Of a stretch of DNA of 37,170 bases, positions 1-8,329 are shown one piece after another. Below the pieces are notes generated by a model. It was not told the origin of the DNA. It searched no databases and saw only the letters and a list, made by a program, of their open reading frames with translations. The DNA lies in IMG/VR virus record IMGVR_UViG_3300027973_000108, positions 1-37,170 of that record. One strand, written 5' to 3'. Source of the stretch: a virus. Both the position numbers and the translations under genes were made by a program. Position 1 is the first letter of the stretch; each line of letters starts with the position of its first letter.

Positions 1-2
1 AC

Positions 3-257
3 GTAATAAATGCTGATTCTGTTAAAAAATATGGAGTACAAACATTTAATGCTTTTAATAATAAAAAATATTCAATGGGTGGACCCGTAACAAGAATGCC
101 TTACTCAGCAGGAGGACTAGCATCATCAGCTAACTCTTTATATAATATTAATGTTACACTTAACGGATCAGATCTTGATGCAAATGATGTAGCAAGAGCA
201 ATTCATAGAGAAATGAAAATGCGTGAGATAGCTTCTGGAAGGAGTAGACAAGTATGA
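3..257 (+). CDS. Tail tape-measure protein, C-terminal end (partial)
   Basis: The reading frame is open from base 3 at the window edge to the TGA at 255-257, so only about 84 C-terminal residues are present; an internal ATG at 75 is probably not the start. The end has the usual tape-measure tail: a Gly/Ser-rich stretch, then a beta-strand-like YNINVTLNGSDLDANDVA segment and a charged helix. This pattern is common at the C-terminus of siphovirus tape-measure proteins, which set tail length and are carried inside the tail tube. The next gene, a distal-tail-like protein, starts in an ATGA overlap, which fits the tape measure to distal tail order of siphoviruses. The assignment rests on this short tail and on gene order. 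Confidence 0.65.
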   Translation, partial: VINADSVKKYGVQTFNAFNNKKYSMGGPVTRMPYSAGGLASSANSLYNINVTLNGSDLDANDVARAIHREMKMREIASGRSRQV

Positions 258-727
258 GTTCGTCAACAATGCCTAGAGGATCCATCCTTCAAATTCAAGG
301 ATATGATGCGTCTGCTAATGGGGGAGATGGCACATTAAAATATAATAAGGTTTCTGAGCACAACAGGTCGCAATTTGATATAAGCAATGAGCGTATAGAA
401 AAAACACAAAGAATGGCAAATGGAACATTAAGAAAATTTTTTGTTGCTGACAAAAAGACATTTACTTTATCCTGGGACATGCTTCCCTCATATAGAACAT
501 TTACAGCAGATAAAGCCTGGGGTGCAGAAGACCTAAGAACATTTTATAATAGCGCAGAAGGACAATCTTCATTTAATATTAGAGTAAACCTAGCAAAAGA
601 TGGAACAAATCAAGAGCTAGCAAACTATGAGCAGTATACAGTAGTTTTTGCAAACTGTAATTTTGCTGTTCTAAAAAGAGGCATGCAGCCATTTTGGAAT
701 GTATCAGTAACAATGGTACAGGTGTAA
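254..727 (+). CDS. Distal tail / minor tail protein
   Basis: 157 residues, starting with the ATG of an ATGA overlap with the tape-measure gene, so translation is probably coupled. The protein is soluble and beta-rich, with a conserved-looking middle (residues about 60-110: TFTLSWDMLPSY, then an Asp-Leu-Arg-Thr-Phe-Tyr segment) and a C-terminal strand ending in FWNVSVTMVQV. This resembles small tail proteins located between tape measure and hub in actinobacterial siphoviruses, where they form the ring connecting tube to tip. No catalytic motif is visible. Function is inferred mainly from position and fold style. Confidence 0.6.
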   Translation: MSSSTMPRGSILQIQGYDASANGGDGTLKYNKVSEHNRSQFDISNERIEKTQRMANGTLRKFFVADKKTFTLSWDMLPSYRTFTADKAWGAEDLRTFYNSAEGQSSFNIRVNLAKDGTNQELANYEQYTVVFANCNFAVLKRGMQPFWNVSVTMVQV

Positions 728-728
728 A

Positions 729-2753
729 ATGATAAATGCTTCAACTAGCCTAAAGAACACTCTTTATAACAATACTAGTATTAAGATAAGCGCTGGGTGT
801 AATATTGAATATAATATGAATAGCATGCTAGACAACATTTCTGCAGTAAATAATATTCCAGATTCATCCTACACTGGACAAATAGTTAACCTAGTAAATC
901 AGCCATCTTGGCCATCAGGAAGACCTAATCCATATAAAAAATTATTTCCAGTAGACTCTTTAATAAAACCATTCCGTCCAATTAATTCTGGCATAAAGTA
1001 TTTTATTTTAGCAGATGCAGATACATATACAAATTCATTTTCATCATACAGGTCTGTCAAGTACCCTGAAACGCAGCCAAGAATATACTATCCAGGAGTG
1101 GAAACATTTTATAAGTATTGGGTTACACCAATAAACACTGGTGCGAACCTAACAATAAACTATGCAACATCTGGAATTAAATATGCACTTACAAATAAAA
1201 TAGTTTTAAAGTTTGAGAAAAATCATACATTACCATCGACATATACATTGGTTATAACAAAGTCTGACAACACTCAAGTAACTATTGCAAATGGACTTGC
1301 GGTCCCTACTGACGGTAATATCGTACTTCATTATAACGGATCAACATGGTCTGCCACCGAGCCAGCCACATTCTCTTCTCCACTTTCAATTAAATCAATT
1401 ACATTAACAACTCCAAGCGCAGGTGTTGGAAAAATAATTGGAGTGATAGAGATTTCAGCAAGGTGGATAAAAGATATATCAGAAGACGTTCTTTCTTTTA
1501 CAATAAACAAGGAGTCTTCAGCTTCTTCAGAAGATATTCTTCCAGTAGGAAAGGTAACTGCCAACTCTTTAAATTTAAATTTAGCAAAGTATAATCAGTC
1601 TAATCCAGAATATGTCTCATACAATAGAGACGTAGCACTAGCAAGTTCTCTTAGCTATATATATAAAAATGTTGTATTGAGTCCATATTTTAAGATATAC
1701 CATACTGGAGGCTTATTATCAGACGGCTCAGAAAAATATGATAAGGTATTTCAAGGACAATACTATATAGATAGCTGGGACATAGATAACTATGGAGAGT
1801 CTACAATAACAGCTTTAGATAACACAAAGTATTTAATGGAGACCATAGCCCCAGACATCTTGTGCGAATATTACCCAGCCACAGCAGTACTAAGAAGATT
1901 GCTAGACTCAGTTGGATTTACAAATTATTCTTTTAACTTAACTTCAGAGACAGACTCATCAATACCCCTTATTAATTACTTCTGGACAGACGGAAGCAAA
2001 ACTGTATGGGAACATATACAAGAGCTTTGCAGAGATATACAGATGAATGCAGTTATTGACGAAAATAATATATTGCAGTTCTACAGTAGAAATTACATGT
2101 ATTCAAGAACTGAAAAAAACTGGAACTTTTTTTATGAGAAAAGTGAAACTAATTTGCCAAACATTGTTGACTTCAATCAAAAAGATATAGCGTCAGCAAA
2201 CCAGGTTAAGATTCTTTGGTCTACTCCAATATCTTCAAGTTACATGGGAGGGTCTGGGCCACTATGGCAATCTCCAACATCTTATTTGATCGCAGGCGGA
2301 TTAAAGGAAACATTAACAGCTTCAAGTAATAAGATATACCTAGATCTTAGCACACCAGATAACTATAGTAAGTTTCAATCTGGGTTTAACTTTAATGGAT
2401 ACTTCATGATAGATTCAGAGATTATAGAGTTTGATGCAATAGGCTATCAATATATTCCAAAAAATTTAACACCTTCAACAATTTATGATGCATTAGCAGA
2501 GACAAACGTTTCAAATAATGGATCAAACTTTATAAATATTTGGATAGAAAATTCTGCCGATGTAAATAAATATAGAAATTTTTCAAAGGTAGGAGCATCT
2601 GGAATAAACTCAGAAATATATTTTAAACCAAATGGTGTTTATAGAGTTAAAACAAGAGGTGCACTAGGAACAACAGCTGCAGCACATAATGCCAGTGGAG
2701 TTCCATCAACAGAATATTTTTGGACTGGATCGTTGGTAAGTCAAAATGCGTGA
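729..2753 (+). CDS. Minor tail protein, baseplate hub-like N-terminal part
   Basis: 674 residues, starting one base after the previous stop. The N-terminal half is beta-rich with many Asn/Ser/Thr. Residues about 330-470 contain a hub-like segment (YYIDSWDIDNYGESTITALDN, here split as WDIDNYGESTITALDN, followed by a helix around YYPATAVLRRLLDSVG and WEHIQELCRDIQMNAVIDE), the pattern seen in gp27-type and other siphovirus hub proteins that are built around tail-tip beta-barrels. The C-terminus is Gly/Ala-rich and ends in an 8-base overlap with the next gene. That gene carries the sort of C-terminal domain one would expect at the end of a hub, so the two may together make one tail-tip hub. No enzyme motif is visible. 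Confidence 0.6.
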   Translation: MINASTSLKNTLYNNTSIKISAGCNIEYNMNSMLDNISAVNNIPDSSYTGQIVNLVNQPSWPSGRPNPYKKLFPVDSLIKPFRPINSGIKYFILADADTYTNSFSSYRSVKYPETQPRIYYPGVETFYKYWVTPINTGANLTINYATSGIKYALTNKIVLKFEKNHTLPSTYTLVITKSDNTQVTIANGLAVPTDGNIVLHYNGSTWSATEPATFSSPLSIKSITLTTPSAGVGKIIGVIEISARWIKDISEDVLSFTINKESSASSEDILPVGKVTANSLNLNLAKYNQSNPEYVSYNRDVALASSLSYIYKNVVLSPYFKIYHTGGLLSDGSEKYDKVFQGQYYIDSWDIDNYGESTITALDNTKYLMETIAPDILCEYYPATAVLRRLLDSVGFTNYSFNLTSETDSSIPLINYFWTDGSKTVWEHIQELCRDIQMNAVIDENNILQFYSRNYMYSRTEKNWNFFYEKSETNLPNIVDFNQKDIASANQVKILWSTPISSSYMGGSGPLWQSPTSYLIAGGLKETLTASSNKIYLDLSTPDNYSKFQSGFNFNGYFMIDSEIIEFDAIGYQYIPKNLTPSTIYDALAETNVSNNGSNFINIWIENSADVNKYRNFSKVGASGINSEIYFKPNGVYRVKTRGALGTTAAAHNASGVPSTEYFWTGSLVSQNA

Positions 2754-4455
2754 CATATTCCCAGTAGGAGGAACATATGCTCCGCTATCATTTATTACAA
2801 ACTTGGTAATAAAACCCTTATCCTACACTTCAGTAGAAATAAATGTTGATACATATAACTGGTCAGTTGAGCCGACGTCATACAGCATCTACATACAAAA
2901 AAAGATATCATCTGGCGGAGTTTTTATAAATGACCCCAACTCACCAGAAGTTGTATTGACCAAAACAGTTGATCCATTTATTATTGATAATTTAACAATG
3001 GGCGCAGTATATGATTTTCAAGTAGTTCCATATTTAAATTCAAGCATGGGATACGGAGTGCAGCAACAAAATTATACAATGCCTACAGAAGGCATCTCGA
3101 TACAGACTCTATCCTCAAAACCAAAAGATTTTAAGGTTGCAAAATCCTACATGGCCCTTTCTGTTACAGAGCAAGACTATTTGGCAAAAAGGTACGCCAT
3201 AGCACACAGAGAATTCCCAGCGATTGTTGTTCCTTCAACAAAAACTGTTTCTAAGACAAACGGAAACGAATACAATATTGGATATTTTTCTTATGGAACA
3301 AGTTTAGTCTTAGACAACATGGTTGATAATCCTAAACAAATGGGAGGTCTGGGTTTTTTTGTAGACAACTTAGGCCAAACTGGATATTATGTTATTATTG
3401 AATCCACATCATCTTCCGCAGCACTAGATAAAAAATCTGTAAGGATTGTTAAGTTTGTTGGAAACAAAATAAAACCTTTAAAAGAAATAGGTACAAGAAC
3501 AGAGTCCACGGTAGAGGGAATATACGGAGGACGAATTTATAATATTGATGTTAAGGTAAAAATACAAAACAGAGTTGTAAATATTGATGCGTATGTTAAC
3601 GGATACAAAATTAGCTATCAGGATTCAACCGCAAGACAGAGCGGTGCAGTGGCACTTCCAGAAACATCTATTCTTGCACCAACAAATAGAGTGGCAGTGT
3701 TGTGCGGAAGAGGCGAGGTCGCATTTGATTATGTATACGGGAATGAGCTCAAAGACTATCAGTATGCAGACTCATCTTTTGATTTAAATTTTTATCAAGG
3801 TCAATTTGGAAATGATTTAGTTAATACATCTTTTGGGGATCTATCCTATATGTCAAATTATTCACAAGATGAAATATCTCTTGCAAATAAAAAATTAACT
3901 GCCCTTGACGAATTTGGAACGGTTGTAAGAGAGATATTAAAGGTTGATATAAAATACGACTCAAGGCCATCTTACCCAATTAAATGGAGTACTGGTATAA
4001 ATAAATATGCAAATATCATTGGTCAAAAAGTTTCTAATTTTGGAGCACAGGCATTTATATTAAATAATACTTCAACTAGCATACCAATTTCTAATGGGCT
4101 AGAAGCCAGCCTATATATATATGGTAATACTCTAGGAAGCTCTGGCGATCTTGAATACAAGACAGATGGGCTAAATGAATATACAACAGTTGAGCCAATT
4201 ATTTTTCAATCCACCTGGCTTCAAAATGAGGCTGACGTAAAAAGTTTAGCAACATGGATTAAAGGTAATGTTGTAAATAAAGGCAAGCTAGTTACAATGT
4301 CAATATTTGGAAATCCACTAGTATCAGTAGGGGATATTGTTGGAATAAAGTACTCTTACTACGGACTAGCAGGAACTGAAAACTTTATAGTTACAAATGT
4401 AACACACTCCTATTCCAGCGGATTGGAGACACAAATTACCTGTAGAACTTTATAG
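2746..4455 (+). CDS. Tail-tip protein with Fn3-like and lectin-like domains
   Basis: 569 residues, starting at an ATG inside the last codons of the upstream gene (8-base overlap). Residues about 15-115 look like a fibronectin type III module (SYTSVEINVDTYNW, then GAVYDFQVVPYLNSS). Residues about 170-330 have the strand pattern of a concanavalin A/LamG-like jelly roll, a common carbohydrate-binding fold in tail proteins. The last 45 residues (SVGDIVGIKYSYYG, then FIVTNVTHSYSSGLETQITC) resemble the terminal beta domain of siphovirus hub and tail-lysin proteins. Probably part of the tail tip, binding host surface glycans. Domain calls are by pattern only. Confidence 0.55.
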   Translation: MRDIFPVGGTYAPLSFITNLVIKPLSYTSVEINVDTYNWSVEPTSYSIYIQKKISSGGVFINDPNSPEVVLTKTVDPFIIDNLTMGAVYDFQVVPYLNSSMGYGVQQQNYTMPTEGISIQTLSSKPKDFKVAKSYMALSVTEQDYLAKRYAIAHREFPAIVVPSTKTVSKTNGNEYNIGYFSYGTSLVLDNMVDNPKQMGGLGFFVDNLGQTGYYVIIESTSSSAALDKKSVRIVKFVGNKIKPLKEIGTRTESTVEGIYGGRIYNIDVKVKIQNRVVNIDAYVNGYKISYQDSTARQSGAVALPETSILAPTNRVAVLCGRGEVAFDYVYGNELKDYQYADSSFDLNFYQGQFGNDLVNTSFGDLSYMSNYSQDEISLANKKLTALDEFGTVVREILKVDIKYDSRPSYPIKWSTGINKYANIIGQKVSNFGAQAFILNNTSTSIPISNGLEASLYIYGNTLGSSGDLEYKTDGLNEYTTVEPIIFQSTWLQNEADVKSLATWIKGNVVNKGKLVTMSIFGNPLVSVGDIVGIKYSYYGLAGTENFIVTNVTHSYSSGLETQITCRTL

Positions 4456-4460
4456 TTAAA

Positions 4461-4469
4461 TGGTATAAT
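4461..4469 (+). promoter_or_regulatory. Extended -10 promoter giving a leaderless mRNA
   Basis: The sequence TGGTATAAT gives a perfect -10 hexamer (4464-4469) with the TG of an extended -10. No good -35 is seen 16-18 bases upstream. The expected transcription start, about 7 bases after the hexamer, falls on the A of the ATG at 4476. There is no room for a Shine-Dalgarno site, so the fibre gene is probably read as a leaderless transcript. Confidence 0.6.
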
Positions 4470-4475
4470 AAAAAT

Positions 4476-5294
4476 ATGGCAAAATCAAAAAGAATAGACG
4501 TTAAAGATCTAACAAGAGGTGCAATAATTGCACTTCCAGCGGATCACCCTGATGCCATACACTTACATCCAAATGATTATATTTCAATCAAAGCGGGCTC
4601 TATTGATTATTCAAGATATTTAAATTCAAATCCATATTCATTTATTGTTACTCCAAATACTCTTGAAAATGTAGATATTATACAGGGCCCTCCAACATTA
4701 ATAGACGAAATGTTAGATATACCATCGTTAGCAGATATTGAAAGTGTTGTGTATGAGCCATACTATGACCCAATAAGCAAAAGACAAAAGGTTAGGGCTT
4801 TAATTAAAATAAGAAACTCTAGCGATAATCCAACAAATATTGCTGGAGTTGATGCAAGAATATTTAATCCAAGTACAGTTGTAGCAGTTGTCTCTCAGGC
4901 CGACCCAGCAACAGAAAAAGTTGTCACACAGTCTGTTCAATTTGTTACTCCAAGTCCAGGAATACCGCAGGTTACATTTAAAAGAGATGGCACAAGTATG
5001 TCTTGGGGCTGGAACAATGTGTCTGGTCTAGGATCCTACTCTTCAGTATCGTATGAATGGATTGTTAGTGCTTCAAATTCATCTTCAGGAGCAGCGCTTA
5101 ACAGTGGTACAATATCATATACAAGTTCTGCTAATCGTCAAATAGGAACAAATGGAGTTATGAGAACGTATAGGGTTAGCTCCAGAGACGGCAATGTTAC
5201 AGCCACATCTTCCCCAAGGTGGCTAAGGGTAAGAGCAGTAGTTGTTGGAACTAATGGGACAACATATAGATCTGGATATTCTACGCCAATATAA
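4476..5294 (+). CDS. Tail fibre-like virion protein (C-terminal domain shared with the 8330 gene)
   Basis: 272 residues. The first 130 residues are a mixed domain I do not recognise (acidic helices around residues 65-90, then an YYDPISKRQKVRALIKI strand pair). From about residue 165 to the end is a Trp/Ser/Gly-rich beta domain (MSWGWNN, then SYTSSANRQI, GTNGTTYRSGYSTPI) that matches, motif for motif, the C-terminus of the large fibre encoded at 8330-10765. The shared domain suggests a common tip or attachment role for both proteins. The start is fixed by the promoter immediately upstream; there is no ribosome-binding site. The gene sits between tail-tip genes and fibre genes. Confidence 0.55.
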   Translation: MAKSKRIDVKDLTRGAIIALPADHPDAIHLHPNDYISIKAGSIDYSRYLNSNPYSFIVTPNTLENVDIIQGPPTLIDEMLDIPSLADIESVVYEPYYDPISKRQKVRALIKIRNSSDNPTNIAGVDARIFNPSTVVAVVSQADPATEKVVTQSVQFVTPSPGIPQVTFKRDGTSMSWGWNNVSGLGSYSSVSYEWIVSASNSSSGAALNSGTISYTSSANRQIGTNGVMRTYRVSSRDGNVTATSSPRWLRVRAVVVGTNGTTYRSGYSTPI

Positions 5295-5304
5295 GAGGAG
5301 AGTT

Positions 5305-6375
5305 ATGATAACAAAATTTGGAAAAAGATTTTTAACAAATCAGATTGCTGGCAATGTGCCCAATTTGAATAAAGACATAGCAATAGGTATAGACCTTTCT
5401 GCGGAATCTGAGGGGGACACAAGACTTGGTTTTGAGTTCTACAGAGTTCCAGTTTCATTCGGTACAGTAGATATCCAGACTGTTTCTAATAACAGCACCT
5501 ACTCTGTAATATTTAAATCAACAATACCACAGGATGTAGAAGGACACATTAATGAAATTGGTATATATCCATCTACAAGGTCATCAATTAACAATTTTGA
5601 CAGCAAGTTTATAACAGACTTTTCAACATATACCGATTGGACGGACGCAGAAGGATTTAAGGCAGACTACCTTACAAACAATGTAAGAATTGGAAATAAC
5701 ATTTTAATAATGCAGTCTAATGGAAATGTTGCTAATGAATATAAATCTGATATTGTAAATCTTGATTTATCAGGATACAGCACAAATGATACAATTAAGT
5801 TAGCATATTTTAAGCAAGACAATAATCTATCTTCAATTAAGATTAGATTCTATAGCTCAAATACCCAGTATTTTGAAACAACAATAACGCCAAGCTCAGG
5901 AACTGGAAACAGAATGACCGCAGACATATCAATGGCAGATGTGTTTAATGGTGCAACCACAGTAGCTCCAGACAAATCTTCAATTAATAAAATTGGAATA
6001 GTTATAACGCCATCTGGTAATGATGCTACATATGTTGGATTTGATGGACTAAGAATTAATGATGAAGATACCTTTGATCCAATATTTGGATTAATCAGTA
6101 GATCAAGAGTTGTAACAAATACCACAGTGTCTGGGGTAAGTGGTCAGAGCACGGTTACCGTTGGCTCCACTAAAGATTTATTTATAGGTCAGCTAGTTGC
6201 TGGTACTGGAATTGCAGAAGGAGCATTAATTACTTCAATTGTAAACAACATTGTAACTCTATCTTTGGCAAACTCTGGTTCTGTTTCTGGTACTGGAAAC
6301 TTCTATGGAATTAAAAAAACCGCTGGAAGATCTTTAGATATTGAGTATAAGATAGATTTGGATTGGAACATCTAG
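5305..6375 (+). CDS. Minor tail / tail fibre protein
   Basis: 356 residues from the ATG at 5305, chosen over an earlier in-frame start at 5242 because a GAGGAG Shine-Dalgarno lies just before it and the earlier start would bury the end of the upstream gene. The N-terminus (MITKFGKRFLTNQIAGNVP) and the following GIDLSAESEGDTRLGFEFYRVPV segment resemble tail-attached adaptor regions in actinophage minor tail proteins. A middle jelly-roll-like stretch (about residues 95-260) has the look of a carbohydrate-binding domain. Residues about 270-330 contain a VTVGSTKDLFIGQLVAGTGI-type repeat frequent in fibres. No enzymatic motif. One base separates its stop from the next start. Confidence 0.55.
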   Translation: MITKFGKRFLTNQIAGNVPNLNKDIAIGIDLSAESEGDTRLGFEFYRVPVSFGTVDIQTVSNNSTYSVIFKSTIPQDVEGHINEIGIYPSTRSSINNFDSKFITDFSTYTDWTDAEGFKADYLTNNVRIGNNILIMQSNGNVANEYKSDIVNLDLSGYSTNDTIKLAYFKQDNNLSSIKIRFYSSNTQYFETTITPSSGTGNRMTADISMADVFNGATTVAPDKSSINKIGIVITPSGNDATYVGFDGLRINDEDTFDPIFGLISRSRVVTNTTVSGVSGQSTVTVGSTKDLFIGQLVAGTGIAEGALITSIVNNIVTLSLANSGSVSGTGNFYGIKKTAGRSLDIEYKIDLDWNI

Positions 6376-6376
6376 C

Positions 6377-8326
6377 ATGGCCTATGAGGATCTGTTAAAA
6401 GACAATTCCGTTGCTGTAGAAAACGGAAATTATTTTATTGTAACGGTAACAGATCTTGAGTTAAACGAAAACTACCCAATACAATTTAGATGGAAATACC
6501 AAGATGGTGGTTACGGATTATGGTCTGTATCAAAACTACTTACAACTCCAGGAGAAACTTTGCCTGGAAGCCCAAACTTGTCGTTAACAGATGTTGTTGG
6601 CGGAGACGGATTTATTCAAATAACATGGAACGGAAATGATAAATCTGGAAGACCAGTTACCGATATTGATAGAGTTGATATATTTATAGATGGATCGCCA
6701 TTTGATGGAACTAAGCCAGCGGGTAGTTTTAAAACTGCTGGCACACAAACAATTGTAGCCCCAAGCGGACAATATGCTGTTGCACTATATGCAATTTCAA
6801 ATTATGGAAACAAGTCAGCAGTAAGTGATGCTCAAAGTGTTTTAGTTGTTAAATCTGGACAAAGTATTTTAAATCCAGAAAACCCTACAGTACCAGCAGT
6901 AAAGTCTGGTCTTGCCTCAGTAATTGTTGAATGGGACGGAAAGAAAAATGATGGGGCAGGTGGATCTGTTGATTTTACGTCAGGATCATTTGCTGGAGCA
7001 AAAATATTTATTGGTACATCTCCAACATTTACACCAACAGATAACAACTGGGTTCATACTTTAAACTTTGCAAATGGATCAAATAAGGCTTCAATTGGCG
7101 TAGGTACAGTAATTGATAAATCCTCTGGCGCTACTCTACAATACAATACCCCATACTATGTAAAAATGGATACAGTAAATGCAATCGGTACAGCAAACGG
7201 ACAACCAGTTTCTGCATCTAATAACCCAGTAAGCGTATCAAAGTTGCCAGCAAGTGAAATTAGTACAGGAATATTAACAGCCGACGCTTCAGTTACAGCA
7301 GGAGTTAGTGGTGGACAAAGAGTTGTTATATCAGGAAGCTCTTCTCCATTTATTATTTATGGAACTGACGGTACAACAAAGCTATTAGAGTATACAGCAA
7401 GCGGAACTGCTGGAACATTAGCAATTAAAGGCTCTGGAACATTTACTGGAACTCTAGATATAGGTTCTGGCAATGACATATTTAAAGCAGATCCTTCTGT
7501 AGGAATCTGGCTTGGTAATTCTAATTTTTTAACAGCTCCATTTGCAGTAAGTAAAAGTGGATATCTAACAGCAACATATGGTGAAATTGGCGGATGGCAA
7601 ATTGCTGGTTCATATTTACAAAACATTCAAGGCACACTTAAGATAAATAGCGGAACAGATCCATCTATTTATTTAGGACCTGCCTCTGGCGCACACATAA
7701 GACTATCACCAGACTCAATAACACATTATAATGGTGGGTCCCCAAGCAATAAATTTACATTAACAACATCAAATGGAAACATATCTTTAGCTGGAGACAT
7801 TACTGCAGGTTCTAATATTACTGGTGCAAAAATTACTGGTAGCGATATTGATGGATCTAAAATACAATCTAGCGGAACTTCACCAAGTGGGTATACTGGA
7901 ACTTTAACTATAGATAGCGGATACATAAAGCATACAACTGGAATATATTTAGATTCCCCATTTTTCGCTGTGACAACAGGTGGAATAAATATGACAGTTA
8001 ATAATGAAGGATATTTTTATCTCGCAGGAGACGGGTCTGTTATCTTGGGCCAGGGAAATGCAATAGGAGACCTACAGATTAGAACTGTTACATCAAACAC
8101 CGCAGAAGGCTGGGAGAGAGGATTTCATTTATCTGGAATAGATGACTTTCCTTTAAATTCTACCGCGAGAGGTAGTTATCCATTTTATAGAACAGTTTAT
8201 CATGATATAGCTGGAAAACTAATGAGCGGAAGAGCTTTGCTTTATGGCAGCTCTGGAACTTCGGCAGCAATTAATGCAGAAGTTCCTAGTGGTAGAGTTG
8301 GAGATTTGTACTTTAGTACAAGTTGA
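6377..8326 (+). CDS. Large tail fibre with fibronectin type III modules
   Basis: 649 residues. The first 65 residues end in an FRWKYQDGGYGLWS segment typical of Fn3-type strands; two Fn3-like modules follow (about 70-165 and 170-290; ITWNGNDKSGRPVTDIDRVDIF is visible here as ITWNGNDKSGRPVTD). From about residue 300 the sequence becomes a Gly/Ser/Thr repeat of strands in a beta-helix or intertwined-fibre style (TFTGTLDIGSGND; GDITAGSNITGAKITGSDID), ending in a more globular tip. This architecture fits a trimeric tail fibre that contacts the host. The gene ends 3 bases before the next fibre. Confidence 0.65.
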   Translation: MAYEDLLKDNSVAVENGNYFIVTVTDLELNENYPIQFRWKYQDGGYGLWSVSKLLTTPGETLPGSPNLSLTDVVGGDGFIQITWNGNDKSGRPVTDIDRVDIFIDGSPFDGTKPAGSFKTAGTQTIVAPSGQYAVALYAISNYGNKSAVSDAQSVLVVKSGQSILNPENPTVPAVKSGLASVIVEWDGKKNDGAGGSVDFTSGSFAGAKIFIGTSPTFTPTDNNWVHTLNFANGSNKASIGVGTVIDKSSGATLQYNTPYYVKMDTVNAIGTANGQPVSASNNPVSVSKLPASEISTGILTADASVTAGVSGGQRVVISGSSSPFIIYGTDGTTKLLEYTASGTAGTLAIKGSGTFTGTLDIGSGNDIFKADPSVGIWLGNSNFLTAPFAVSKSGYLTATYGEIGGWQIAGSYLQNIQGTLKINSGTDPSIYLGPASGAHIRLSPDSITHYNGGSPSNKFTLTTSNGNISLAGDITAGSNITGAKITGSDIDGSKIQSSGTSPSGYTGTLTIDSGYIKHTTGIYLDSPFFAVTTGGINMTVNNEGYFYLAGDGSVILGQGNAIGDLQIRTVTSNTAEGWERGFHLSGIDDFPLNSTARGSYPFYRTVYHDIAGKLMSGRALLYGSSGTSAAINAEVPSGRVGDLYFSTS

Positions 8327-8329
8327 TAT

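Noticed and set aside
125-350. TATAAT hexamers within the first genes
   Set aside because: They lie in coding sequence without a -35 or a following gene start; expected by chance in AT-rich DNA.
3584-3787. 67-codon + strand frame
   Set aside because: Shadow frame inside the tail-tip gene 2746-4455; no ribosome-binding site.
5242-5304. Earlier start for the fibre gene at 5305
   Set aside because: It would overlap the end of the previous gene, while GAGGAG lies exactly before the ATG at 5305.
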